Source of the DNA: Enorma burkinafasonensis
GTDB lineage: Bacteria > Actinomycetota > Coriobacteriia > Coriobacteriales > Coriobacteriaceae
Assembly (NCBI RefSeq): GCF_902150035.1
Contig: NZ_LR597516.1
Coordinates: 1-33,899 of the forward strand
Length of the DNA stretch: 33,899 nt
Direction of reading: 5' to 3'
Part shown: in pieces, positions 27,106-33,899 of the stretch
How positions within the stretch are numbered: the first letter of the stretch is position 1
How the letters are laid out: each line of letters opens with the position of its first letter
Translations under genes and position numbers: made by a program
The notes under the pieces: model-generated
The model's database searches: none
The model's input: the letters and a program-made list of their open reading frames with translations, nothing else
What the model was told of the DNA's origin: nothing

Positions 27106-27606
27106 CTAGCAGCCGCCCGCCGGGGTCGCGTATGCCAGGTGGGCATCGTCGATGTTCTCGAGCGTATTGCTCAGGAAGCGGCGTGCCCACCACTGCGCTG
27201 CGGGGAGGTTCTGGTCGAGGTAGTTGCCGCAGGCCTCGGGCGCTGCGCCGGGGATGTCTCCCTCGAAGCTGGCGATAAAGCGGAAGAGGCCCTGCAGGAG
27301 CGGAACTACGTCGCGCGATGTGTGCTCGCCAAAAACGACAAGGTAGAACCCCGTGCGACAGCCCATGGGGCCAAAGTAGACAACGCGGCTCGCCCAATCG
27401 GCATCGTTGCGCAGATAGGTTGCCCCAAGATGCTCGATGGTGTGAACCTCTGCAGTGTTCATGACGGGCTCGCGGTTGGGGGCGGTAAGGCGGATGTCGA
27501 AGGTCGTCACCGTCGCGCCGGTTGCGGGGTCGCGGTCGATGCGCGACACGTATACGCCGGGCTCGAGCGTGAGGTGGTCGACGGTAAAGCTGGCAATGGT
27601 CTCCAT
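27106..27606 (-). CDS. luxS: S-ribosylhomocysteine lyase LuxS
   Basis: This 166-residue metalloenzyme cleaves S-ribosylhomocysteine to homocysteine and the AI-2 precursor DPD, in the activated methyl cycle. Metal ligands are His55 and His59 in HTIEH and Cys126 in EACGNYLDQ. Catalytic Cys83 lies in MGCRTGFYL. The ATG at 27606 is chosen because AAGGAG is just upstream and METIASFTVDH is the family N-terminus; the longer frame is noncoding leader. It is convergent with hypA and ends 61 bp from it. All active-site residues are present, so the enzyme should work. Confidence 0.96.
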   Translation of the reverse strand: METIASFTVDHLTLEPGVYVSRIDRDPATGATVTTFDIRLTAPNREPVMNTAEVHTIEHLGATYLRNDADWASRVVYFGPMGCRTGFYLVVFGEHTSRDVVPLLQGLFRFIASFEGDIPGAAPEACGNYLDQNLPAAQWWARRFLSNTLENIDDAHLAYATPAGGC

Positions 27607-27734
27607 GGCGCTCCTTGCAACGGCGTGTGTTTGGGCATGTTTTGGATGGCGCGTGCGCACCTGGCGTTCGTTCGCTATTGTACATGGTGGGCGCCGATGC
27701 GCCTGCAGGCGAGATAGAAAAGCGAGGTACCGCC

Positions 27735-27962
27735 ATGGGGCTGGATAGCAATAGCGAAGCAAAGACACACGTCGAGGCGGGGGTGCGCAGCGGGGCGGGT
27801 GGCCCGTCCAGCGGTGTGCGCTCGGCACGGAGCTCTGCGGGAGCGTCCGCACCGCGCGATCCGTTTATCCGTGCCGAGAACGAGGATGACGACGGTTACG
27901 ACCCTTATTCGGACCGTCGTCCCGACCCGGAGCCGCTCTTCGAGCGCGATCCGTGGAGCTAG
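27735..27962 (+). CDS. Small Ser/Ala-rich protein with acidic C-terminal tail
   Basis: This 75-residue protein has no hydrophobic segment. Residues 1-45 are low-complexity (Gly, Ser, Ala, Arg), and residues 50-75 form a conserved-looking acidic end (AENEDDDGYDPYSDRRPDPE then PLFERDPWS). The ATG at 27735 follows GCGAGG. The intrinsically disordered look, with a fixed tail, suggests a short binding motif. I recall similar small tails only in Collinsella-type genomes and know no function. It is divergent from luxS and is followed by the phased repeat array. Confidence 0.6.
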   Translation: MGLDSNSEAKTHVEAGVRSGAGGPSSGVRSARSSAGASAPRDPFIRAENEDDDGYDPYSDRRPDPEPLFERDPWS

Positions 27963-28020
27963 CGCTTGCCTGCGGCCGATTTTCCTTGGGGTTCTCTCAG
28001 CACGCCTGCTCTCTCCCATT

Positions 28021-28202
28021 ATTTCTGAGTCGCTTGGAAAACTTCTGAGTTGGTCAGAAAAGTTCTGAGTCCTCTAGCGCCATTTCTTACAACGAAACAT
28101 GTCGCTATACGACTCAGAAGTTAAGTTGCCTACTCAGAAGTTCAACGCGCGACTCAGAAGTTTGCAGCCCTGCTCAGAAGTTCGACGTGATGTTTAGAAG
28201 AT
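28021..28202. repeat. 20-bp-phased array of TTCTGAGT / ACTCAGAA repeats in two opposite blocks
   Basis: TTCTGAGT begins at 28023, 28043 and 28063, exactly 20 bp apart. After a 41-bp gap its reverse complement ACTCAGAA begins at 28112, 28132 and 28152, then GCTCAGAA at 28172 and a decayed TTTAGAA at about 28193, again on a 20-bp step. The right-hand units extend to ACTCAGAAGTT. Spacers between units differ. It lies between the stop codons of two convergent genes. Confidence 0.85.
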
Positions 28203-28206
28203 TGCC

Positions 28207-28608
28207 CTAGCGGTCGAGCTCCGCGCGGCACATGCCGTCGAGGATGGCGACGGCGATCGCGAGGATGAGGGTGAGCAGCGCGACCGAGGGGATGCCCTGG
28301 CCCAGGCCGGCGACCACGATGGTCAGGATCGCGAAGATCGCGGTGATGATGGCGAAGAGCCGGTGGCTGCCCAGGCGGCTCGGGCGGTTGGCGCCGTGGA
28401 TGCCCATGATCGCAGTGATGATCGTGAGCACGCCGCAGGCGCCGTAGAGGAAGTTGTCGGCGTACATGAGGATGACGCCGGCGATACCGGCCTCCTCCTC
28501 GGCGAGGGCGGTGCCGCTGCGGGCGATGACCGCGAGGAAGATCGCGCCGAGCGCGACGATGATCTGGATGAAGCTCAAGATCTTGAGCGACTTGCAGTTC
28601 TTGGACAT
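28207..28608 (-). CDS. Small four-helix membrane protein
   Basis: This 133-residue protein has helices near residues 8-28, 43-65, 80-100 and 103-125, and an acidic loop (ALAEEEAG) after the first. The ATG at 28608 follows AAGGAG; the longer frame would add a leader across the promoter. It starts MSKNCKSLKILSFIQIIVAL, a positive-inside N-terminus. It is a Coriobacteria-type hypothetical with no domain I can name. Its promoter (28662-28690) is overlaid by a 7-bp inverted repeat, so it is probably regulated by a dimeric factor. Confidence 0.8.
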   Translation of the reverse strand: MSKNCKSLKILSFIQIIVALGAIFLAVIARSGTALAEEEAGIAGVILMYADNFLYGACGVLTIITAIMGIHGANRPSRLGSHRLFAIITAIFAILTIVVAGLGQGIPSVALLTLILAIAVAILDGMCRAELDR

Positions 28609-28651
28609 GGATGCTCCTTGCAAACGGACGGTGCGCCTGGGCGCTGTCGTA

Positions 28652-28690
28652 CAAACCACGCATTATGATACATGGTTTGAGCTGCGGCAA
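28652..28690 (-). promoter_or_regulatory. Promoter and inverted repeat of the four-helix protein gene
   Basis: On the minus strand TTGCCG (plus 28685-28690) and CATAAT (28662-28667) are 17 bp apart. CAAACCA (28652-28658) and TGGTTTG (28673-28679) form a perfect inverted repeat across the -10 and spacer, a typical repressor site. Confidence 0.6.
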
Positions 28691-28749
28691 GGGCATGAAG
28701 CGCAGGTTGGCGCACAGCGCTGGGCACGCCTCCCGGCAGGGGGCGCGTC

Positions 28750-29388
28750 CTAGCGCGGCGGGCGGCGGTCCGAGAACTTCTCGGTATAGCCCTCGATATG
28801 GAGGGTGCAGGCGATGATGTCCTTGATCACGCTCTCGGACACGTCGCGGTGCGAGCGGATGAACAGGATGAGCCCGCTGATGAGCACGTAGAAGGTCTCG
28901 TAGACGTTGTCGATGAGCACCTCGTGGTGCGCGGCGAAATCGACCACGGTCGACTCGCACATGTAGCGCGCGCAGCGCTCGGCGACGCGGTCGACGAAGG
29001 CGGTGTAGAGCACGGCGTCGCCGCCCGCCGTGATGGAGCCCGAGATGCCGGGCATCTCGAGGACGAGCGACTTGAGCAGCGCCGAGATGCTGTCGAGCGC
29101 GCCCTCGATGTCGCCGAAGACGCGGCTCTCGTTCCAGGAGCGCAGCCGGGCGATGAACATGTCGATGGTGTAGTCGAGCGCGGCCTCGAGCGCGACGGTC
29201 TTGTTGGGGAAGTAGTGGTAGAACAGAGAGCGCGTGCAGCCCACGCGCTTGGTCACGGCGGAGATGGAGAGCTTGCCGATGCCCTCCTCCGAGCAGACGT
29301 CGACCACCGCCTGCAGGATCTCGTTGCGGCGGGCGTCGTAGCTGCAGCGCGCGGCGCGCTGGACATGCGGTTCGTTCGAGGTTGCCAC
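28750..29388 (-). CDS. TetR-family transcriptional regulator
   Basis: This 212-residue regulator has the TetR HTH at about residues 20-65 (RNEILQAVVDVCSEEGIGKL, ISAVTKRVGCTRSLFYHYFPNKTVALEAAL), then an all-helical ligand and dimer domain. The start is a GTG at 29388, 10 nt after AAGGA; the nearby ATG is out of frame. It is divergent from the reductase and aconitase X genes. A perfect 17-bp palindrome (GTTGACG-CGG-CGTCAAC, 29451-29467) covers its -35, so autorepression is likely. Two copies of the same motif stand before DUF5692 and hypB, so its regulon may include them. The ligand is unknown. Confidence 0.9.
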   Translation of the reverse strand: MATSNEPHVQRAARCSYDARRNEILQAVVDVCSEEGIGKLSISAVTKRVGCTRSLFYHYFPNKTVALEAALDYTIDMFIARLRSWNESRVFGDIEGALDSISALLKSLVLEMPGISGSITAGGDAVLYTAFVDRVAERCARYMCESTVVDFAAHHEVLIDNVYETFYVLISGLILFIRSHRDVSESVIKDIIACTLHIEGYTEKFSDRRPPR

Positions 29389-29437
29389 AGCTCATCGATC
29401 CTTTCCGGTCCGGGGACCGAACGGGGGCGTGCACCTT

Positions 29438-29467
29438 AGTTTCCGTCATTGTTGACGCGGCGTCAAC
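29438..29467 (-). promoter_or_regulatory. tetR promoter with TTGACG-N3-CGTCAA operator
   Basis: The palindrome at 29451-29467 provides TTGACG as the minus-strand -35. After 17 bp comes GAAACT (plus 29438-29443) as -10. The layout copies that of the DUF5692 promoter. Confidence 0.7.
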
Positions 29468-29485
29468 GTATGGCGCGCAGCGGAT

Positions 29486-29631
29486 GCAGCCGGTCGCACG
29501 CGCCCCGCAGCCGCCCGGCCGCGCCCGCAGCCGGTTGCCCGCACGCCGCAGCCGGTCGCCGCGCCCCGCGGGCGGGCGTCCGCTCGCCGTCCGCGTGGGC
29601 CGAACGGCAGCGCCGCCGCGGTGCCTATAAT
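29486..29631 (+). promoter_or_regulatory. Phased GCAGCCG repeats and -10 element before the reductase gene
   Basis: GCAGCCG occurs at 29486, 29507, 29527 and 29548, on a 20-21 bp step. Three copies extend to GCAGCCGGT[C/T]GC. TATAAT at 29626-29631 is a good -10 for the reductase gene, about 70 bp before its ATG, but its -35 is poor. The repeats may be sites for an activator on one face of the helix. The 310-bp tetR-reductase gap contains no gene. Confidence 0.45.
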
Positions 29632-29698
29632 GGGTGCAGACAGCAAGGGGGGCATGGGCGCTCGCCGTGCCATGCCATCGGGAGAGAGGGGCAGCCGC

Positions 29699-31753
29699 AT
29701 GGATGCAAGGCTGGAACCGCTGTTCACGCCATGGAAGATCGGCTCGTGCACCATCAAGAACCGCGTCGTGCTCACGTCGATGGGCGGCACGGACCTCTTC
29801 GGCTGGATGGAGAAGAACCACTTCGACGAGGCGGGCGCCCGCTTCATCCTGGAGGTCGCGAAGAACAACGTCGGCCTCGTGCTGCCGGGCTGCCAGCCCG
29901 TCTACAACCCGATGTTCGGGCAGTGGCTCTACAAGAACCGGAAGATGTTCGATGACCTGGCGGCATGGATGCCCGAGCTCCACAAGACGGGCGCCAAGCT
30001 CTTCGTGCAGCTGACGGCCGGCTTCGGCAGGTCGTTCACCGTGAGCGCGATGATGGAGCAGCTCTACACCAACCCGGTGCTCCGGCGCCTCTCCAAGCCG
30101 TTCATGGACCTCGACAAGATCTGCGCCAGCGCGAGCCCGGCGCCCAACCGCTGGTCGGACAAGGTCCCCTCGCGCGAGATGACCGTGCCCGAGATCCACG
30201 AGATGGTCGAGGCCTTCGCCAAGTCGGCGAAGCTCTTGAAGGACGCCGGCGTCGATGGCGTCGAGGTGCACGCCGTGCACGAGGGCTACCTCCTCGACCA
30301 GTTCACGCTGCCCTACGTGAACCACCGCACCGACGCCTACGGCGGGTCGTTCGAGAACCGCTACCGCTTCGCCGTCGAGATCGTCGAGGCCATCAAGCGC
30401 CTGTGCGGCAAGGACTTCCCGGTCTCGCTGCGCTACAGCGTGGTCTCCAAGACCAAGGGCTTCCGCTCGGGCGCGCTGCCCGGCGAGGAGTACACCGAGG
30501 TCGGCCGCGACATGGAGGAGTCCGAGCGCGCCGCCCGCTACCTGCAGGACGCCGGCTACGACATGCTCAACTGCGACAACGGCACCTACGACGCGTGGTA
30601 CTGGGCGCACCCGCCCATCTACATGCCCGAGAACTGCAACCTCGCCGACGTCGAGCACATCCGCGAGCACGTGGACATCCCCGTGGTCGCTGCGGGCAGG
30701 CTCGACCCCTTCGTCGCGGCGGACGCCATCGCGGCCGGCAAGCTCGACGGCGCCGGCTTCGCCCGGCAGTTCCTCGCCGACCAGGCGTGGGTCACCAAGC
30801 TCATCGAGGACCGTCCGGAGGATATCCGCCCGTGCATCCTCTGCCACAACGGCTGCTTCAACATGGCTCACTACAAGGGCGTCCCCAACGACCAGGAGCT
30901 TTTCGACAGCCTGCACCTGTCGCGCTGCGCGGTGAACGCGGAGACCATGCAGTGGGACAAGCACCGCATCGTGCCCGCCCGCGCGCCGCGGACGGTGCAC
31001 ATCGTGGGCGGCGGCATCGGCGGCATGGAGGCGGCGCGCGTGCTGGCGCTGCGCGGCCACCGTCCCGTCATCCACGAGAAGGCGGGCGAGCTCGGCGGCA
31101 CGTTCATCGCGGCGAGCGCCGAGTCGTACAAGGGCAAGCTCCGCGACCTGCTGTCGTGGTACCGCCGGCAGATGGAGGCGCTCGGCGTCGAGGTGCGTCT
31201 GAACGACGAGGTCGCAGACGTCCACGCGCTCGGCGAGGGCCCCATCATCGTCGCGACGGGCGCCGTGCCCAAGGTGATGCGGAGCGTGCCGGGCCACGAG
31301 CGCATGGTCGAGGCCTGCGACTACCTGCGCGGCGCGCCCGTGGGCGAGACGGTCGCCGTGATCGGCGGCGGCCTCACGGGGTGCGAGATCGCCTACGAGC
31401 TCGCGCTCACCGGCAAGAAGCCGCTTATCGTCGAGATGAAGGACGACCTCATCGCCCAGACGGGCGTGTGCCTGGCAAACAGCTCCTACCTGCGCGAATG
31501 GTTCGCCCTGCACGAGGTCCCGGTCTACCTTGAGACCACGCTCGCCGAGGTCACGGAGGGAGGCATCGTGTGCCGCGCGAAGGACGGCTCCACGTTCGAG
31601 CTCGCCTGCGACACGGCGATCAGCTCGGTGGGCTACGACCCCGCGCCGCTCGCGCCCAAGGGCAAGGGCGTCTACCTGGTGGGCGACTGCGACCGGGTGG
31701 GCAACCTCCGGACGGTGATCTGGAGCGCCTACGAGGCGGCGATGCGCATCTAG
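29699..31753 (+). CDS. Old Yellow Enzyme-type NADH:flavin oxidoreductase with FAD/NAD domain
   Basis: This 684-residue enzyme has the layout of 2,4-dienoyl-CoA reductase (FadH) and BaiCD/BaiH-type reductases. An FMN TIM barrel comes first (about residues 1-370; LEPLFTPWKIGSCTIKNRVV, and HAVHEGYLLDQFTLPYVNHR then YGGSFENRYRF). A 4Fe-4S motif follows, CILCHNGCF with a later Cys (about 379-405). Then come FAD (HIVGGGIGGMEAAR) and NAD(P) (AVIGGGLTGCEIAYEL) Rossmann folds. It probably reduces an activated C=C bond with NAD(P)H. The ATG at 29699 follows GAGAGGGG. It lies 42 nt before the aconitase X large subunit, so dehydration then reduction of one substrate is a fair guess. The substrate is unknown. 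Confidence 0.9.
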   Translation: MDARLEPLFTPWKIGSCTIKNRVVLTSMGGTDLFGWMEKNHFDEAGARFILEVAKNNVGLVLPGCQPVYNPMFGQWLYKNRKMFDDLAAWMPELHKTGAKLFVQLTAGFGRSFTVSAMMEQLYTNPVLRRLSKPFMDLDKICASASPAPNRWSDKVPSREMTVPEIHEMVEAFAKSAKLLKDAGVDGVEVHAVHEGYLLDQFTLPYVNHRTDAYGGSFENRYRFAVEIVEAIKRLCGKDFPVSLRYSVVSKTKGFRSGALPGEEYTEVGRDMEESERAARYLQDAGYDMLNCDNGTYDAWYWAHPPIYMPENCNLADVEHIREHVDIPVVAAGRLDPFVAADAIAAGKLDGAGFARQFLADQAWVTKLIEDRPEDIRPCILCHNGCFNMAHYKGVPNDQELFDSLHLSRCAVNAETMQWDKHRIVPARAPRTVHIVGGGIGGMEAARVLALRGHRPVIHEKAGELGGTFIAASAESYKGKLRDLLSWYRRQMEALGVEVRLNDEVADVHALGEGPIIVATGAVPKVMRSVPGHERMVEACDYLRGAPVGETVAVIGGGLTGCEIAYELALTGKKPLIVEMKDDLIAQTGVCLANSSYLREWFALHEVPVYLETTLAEVTEGGIVCRAKDGSTFELACDTAISSVGYDPAPLAPKGKGVYLVGDCDRVGNLRTVIWSAYEAAMRI

Positions 31754-31795
31754 GAAACGATGCCCCAGGTATCGAGACGAAGGAGAGGAGAGAGC

Positions 31796-33100
31796 ATGCA
31801 GCATCACCTGCAGCTGACCGAGGAGCAGGAGGCGATCCTCGGCGGGAGCCGGGGCGAGACGCTCGCCCGCGTCATGGAGACGCTCGTGCGCTACGGCGAG
31901 ATTTTCGGCGCGACGAAGATGGTGCCCGTCACCAGCACCTACAACCATCTGGTCACGTCGTTCGGCCTCAAGGCGCTGACGCCGGTCTACGAGCTCATGG
32001 ACCAGCTCATCGAGGCGGGTGCCGTCTCCACGCAGCGGTTCTCGGCCGACCCGCGGCCGCTCGACCCCGCCGTGCCGAGCAACCTTTTGCAGGACATCGT
32101 CTTCAAGCACTTCATGTACTCCAAGCAGGACTTCTACGAGGGCCAGCTCCGCGAGCTCGGCCTCATGGACCCCGACGCGTTCACCTGCACCTGCTACATG
32201 GACGAGGTGGGCAACACGCCCCGCGCGGGCGAGGTGCTCAGCTGGTCGGAGTCCTCGGCGGTGGTCTATGCCAACTCGGTGCTCGGCGCGCGGTGCAACC
32301 GCAACTCGGGCATCATCGACCTGATGGGCTCCGTTGTGGGCTACGTGCCGTACTTCGGTCTGCTCACCGACGAGGGGCGCCAGGCCGACTGGATCGTCGA
32401 GATCAAGACCACCAAGAAGCCCGAGGCGCAGCTTCTGGGTTCGGCCATCGGCATGAAGGTCATGGAGGACGTGCCCTATATCGTGGGCCTCGACCGCTGG
32501 CTCGGCGAGCTTAACGAGGACGCGCGCACCTACCTCAAGGACTTCGGCGCGGCGACCGCATCGAACGGCGCGGTGGGCCTCTACCATGTCGAGGGCATCA
32601 CGCCCGAGGCCGTCGAGCAGGGGCGCGACCTCGTGCGCGCGGGCGCCCGGACCTACGTGATCGACGACGCCGAGCTCGAGCGCGTCTACGACAGCTACCC
32701 CGTGGTGTGGAAGAACCCGGACGCGGCGCCCAAGCTCTGCTTCATGGGCTGCCCGCACATGAGCCTGAACCAACTCGTCTCGTGGACCGAGCGCATCGAG
32801 GCGGCGCTTGCGGCGGCCGGGCGCACGCGCGTCGCCGTGCCCACCGTGTTCACGGCGGCGCCCGCGGTCATCAAGCGCTTCGACGAGACGCCGCACGCGG
32901 CGCGCCTCAGGGCGGCGGGCGTGATCGTGTCCTATATCTGTCCGCTCATGTACATGAACAACCCGCTGTGCGCCAGCATGCCGGTCATCACGTCGAGCAA
33001 CAAGCTGCGCACCTACACGACGGCGCGCTACTACACCGATGACGAGATCCTGGAGCAGATCACGGGAGGCGCCGCGTGCACGAAGGGAGGCGAGCGTTGA
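31796..33100 (+). CDS. Aconitase X catalytic (large) subunit
   Basis: This 434-residue protein matches the aconitase X catalytic domain (DUF521). Hallmarks are the N-terminal LTEEQEAILGGSRGE, the SWSESSAVVYANSVLGARCN segment (about 142-161), and Cys residues for a Fe-S cluster in FTCTCYMDE and SYICPLMY. Family members are dehydratases: cis-3-hydroxy-L-proline dehydratase in bacteria, phosphomevalonate dehydratase in archaea. The start at 31796 follows AAGGAGAGGAGAG. The small subunit begins at its last base. In place of the usual GART the motif here is GARC, which may mark a distinct subgroup. The substrate cannot be read from the sequence. Confidence 0.88.
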   Translation: MQHHLQLTEEQEAILGGSRGETLARVMETLVRYGEIFGATKMVPVTSTYNHLVTSFGLKALTPVYELMDQLIEAGAVSTQRFSADPRPLDPAVPSNLLQDIVFKHFMYSKQDFYEGQLRELGLMDPDAFTCTCYMDEVGNTPRAGEVLSWSESSAVVYANSVLGARCNRNSGIIDLMGSVVGYVPYFGLLTDEGRQADWIVEIKTTKKPEAQLLGSAIGMKVMEDVPYIVGLDRWLGELNEDARTYLKDFGAATASNGAVGLYHVEGITPEAVEQGRDLVRAGARTYVIDDAELERVYDSYPVVWKNPDAAPKLCFMGCPHMSLNQLVSWTERIEAALAAAGRTRVAVPTVFTAAPAVIKRFDETPHAARLRAAGVIVSYICPLMYMNNPLCASMPVITSSNKLRTYTTARYYTDDEILEQITGGAACTKGGER

Positions 33101-33543
33101 TGCGTACGTTCACGGGACGGGTCATCTCCCCGGGCGAGGCGGTCGCCGAGGCCGTGGTGACGCACGGCGGCCTCAACACGCTGGCGTCGTTCCAGAAGGC
33201 GCTGCAGTTCGGCGACAAGAAGGCGACCTGCGGCGACCAGAACAACCCCGACCTCTATGGCAAGCAGATGGCCGGCCGGGCGCTCTGCCTGCCGCAGACC
33301 ATCGGGTCCACGACGGGAGGGCTCGTGCTCTACTGCGCCTGCGCGATGAAGCGGCAGCCGGCGTGCATGCTGTTCTCGGAGCCGATCGACTCGCTCGCGG
33401 CGGCCGGCGCGGTCCTCGCCGACGTGTGGCTCGACGACGTGTCGATGCCGGTCGTCGATTCTCTGGGCGAGGAGTTCCTCGCCTACGTGCGAGACAGCAT
33501 GAAGATCACCGTGCGCGACGGCGGCGTCGTGGAGGTGGCGTAG
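33100..33543 (+). CDS. Aconitase X swivel (small) subunit
   Basis: This 147-residue protein matches the aconitase X swivel domain (DUF126). It shows TFTGRVISPGEAVAEAVVT, then LCLPQTIGSTTGGLVLY, in which the Ser-rich loop contacts the substrate, and EPIDSLAAAGAVLADVWLDD. The ATG at 33100 overlaps the TGA of the large subunit by one base (TGATG), and AAGGGAGGCGA is the RBS inside the upstream gene. Tight translational coupling shows the two form one enzyme. The single-chain form found in some bacteria is split here, as in archaea. It ends the operon; a strong hairpin follows. Confidence 0.9.
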   Translation: MRTFTGRVISPGEAVAEAVVTHGGLNTLASFQKALQFGDKKATCGDQNNPDLYGKQMAGRALCLPQTIGSTTGGLVLYCACAMKRQPACMLFSEPIDSLAAAGAVLADVWLDDVSMPVVDSLGEEFLAYVRDSMKITVRDGGVVEVA

Positions 33544-33581
33544 CGGCGGCTGCCGCGGCTCCTCAGCCGGGCGGTACCAGA

Positions 33582-33613
33582 ACGGGCCGGGACGCGCGTG
33601 CATCCCGGCCCGT
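33582..33613. terminator. Two-way hairpin between aconitase X and tRNA-Arg
   Basis: ACGGGCCGGGA (33582-33592) and TCCCGGCCCGT (33603-33613) form a perfect 11-bp stem. No long T-run follows on either strand. It lies between convergent transcripts and probably serves both. Confidence 0.65.
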
Positions 33614-33621
33614 GTATCGTC

Positions 33622-33697
33622 TGGTGCCCCCGGGCGGATTCGAACCGTCGACACCCGCTTTAGGAGAGCGGTGCTCTATCCCCTGAGCTACGGAGGC
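33622..33697 (-). tRNA. tRNA-Arg (anticodon CCT)
   Basis: The 76-nt minus-strand cloverleaf carries encoded CCA. The acceptor arms are GCCTCCG and CGGGGGC (one T-G pair). The anticodon loop CTCCTAA sits on a CCGCT/AGCGG stem, giving CCT, which reads AGG. The T-loop is TTCGAAT; its stem has one A-C mismatch. A minus-strand extended -10 (TGC-TAGACT, plus 33707-33715) lies about 10 bp upstream. Confidence 0.93.
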
Positions 33698-33800
33698 ATG
33701 TGAGAAAGTCTAGCACAAGTCGCCGTACGCCCGCCGGCACGATACGGCCCGCGCCGTCGCACATGCGATGACCCTTGATTATCAACTTTATCCGAACACC

Positions 33801-33838
33801 TCCCACATTCATCCGCACATGTGCGGATGAATGTGGGA
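33801..33838. repeat. 38-bp perfect palindrome
   Basis: The 19 bases at 33801-33819 (TCCCACATTCATCCGCACA) are followed directly by their exact reverse complement to 33838, with no loop. It lies between the tRNA-Arg promoter and a gene beginning at 33891. It could be a large operator (two dimers) or a stable leader stem. The rest of 33720-33890 contains TTGATTATCAA, another small palindrome, at 33775-33785. Confidence 0.85.
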
Positions 33839-33890
33839 ACCCGATACCCTGAGGGCCGGATCGGCCGGCCCCGGGAGATCGGAGGACGGC

Positions 33891-33899
33891 ATGTCCGGA
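33891..33899 (+). CDS. Start of a gene cut by the window edge
   Basis: ATG TCC GGA at 33891-33899 follows GGAGG at 33881-33885 with 5 nt spacing. Only three codons (MSG) are visible, so nothing can be said of its product. The 38-bp palindrome in front would be in its promoter or leader. Confidence 0.5.

Noticed and set aside
27607-27852. N-terminal extension of LuxS
   Set aside because: The extra 82 codons are low-complexity, cross the divergent promoter, and the family start with its own AAGGAG lies at 27606.
28021-28202. CRISPR array
   Set aside because: Repeats are only 8-11 bp, change orientation half way, and spacers are about 10 bp; no cas genes are near.
28154-32896. A 1,580-codon open frame antisense to the tetR-reductase-aconitase region
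   Set aside because: It is the mirror of G/C-biased third positions, crosses several real genes and has a low-complexity Arg/Ala/Gly/His-rich translation with no domain.

Overview
The window is GC-rich, densely coded bacterial DNA. Gene content, codon use and small lineage-type proteins suggest a gut actinobacterium of class Coriobacteriia, most likely Collinsella or a close relative. That placement is an inference from gene families, not from a marker-gene search. All starts were chosen by hand from ribosome binding sites (RBSs) and family N-termini.

Left part (1-8,120). A partial gene is followed by a six-helix membrane protein, then a decayed patch beside an initiator tRNA. The patch holds a C-terminal remnant of an ATP-binding (RecG-like/AlbA-type) protein with inverted repeats on either side. 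Next come glmS, a 134-bp inverted-repeat element, a LysR regulator divergent from a YeiH-type transporter, a membrane-anchored XRE regulator and a small orphan protein.

Middle (8,150-21,440). A MarR regulator with a palindromic operator in its promoter leads a heterodimeric ABC exporter of the TM287/288 asymmetric type. Then comes a selenium-metabolism block: LysR regulator, cysteine-desulfurase-like PLP enzyme, YedE transporter, TusA-like protein and DUF3343 Se/S carrier. A hairpin that can hide the Shine-Dalgarno sequence lies just before the PLP enzyme. Two tandem alpha/beta-hydrolase esterases run on the minus strand, and clpB follows.

Right part (21,440-33,899). A 400-bp stretch bounded by inverted repeats separates clpB from a DUF5692 membrane protein. 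Divergent from that protein is hypB - large FAD/Fe-S oxidoreductase - hypA, with no hydrogenase genes. luxS, a small acidic protein and a 20-bp-phased inverted repeat array follow. The end holds a TetR regulator divergent from an Old Yellow Enzyme-type reductase that is co-directional with both subunits of aconitase X, then tRNA-Arg and a 38-bp perfect palindrome.

Most interesting inference: the palindrome TTGACG-N3-CGTCAA occurs once in the tetR/reductase intergenic region and twice, 23 bp apart, in the DUF5692/hypB intergenic region about 6.5 kb away. On the minus strand both tetR and DUF5692 have the same layout (TTGACG, 17-bp spacer, NAAACT). This suggests one TetR regulon joining the nickel-chaperone/redox block to the dehydratase/reductase block, possibly a reductive pathway for an unknown hydroxylated substrate.
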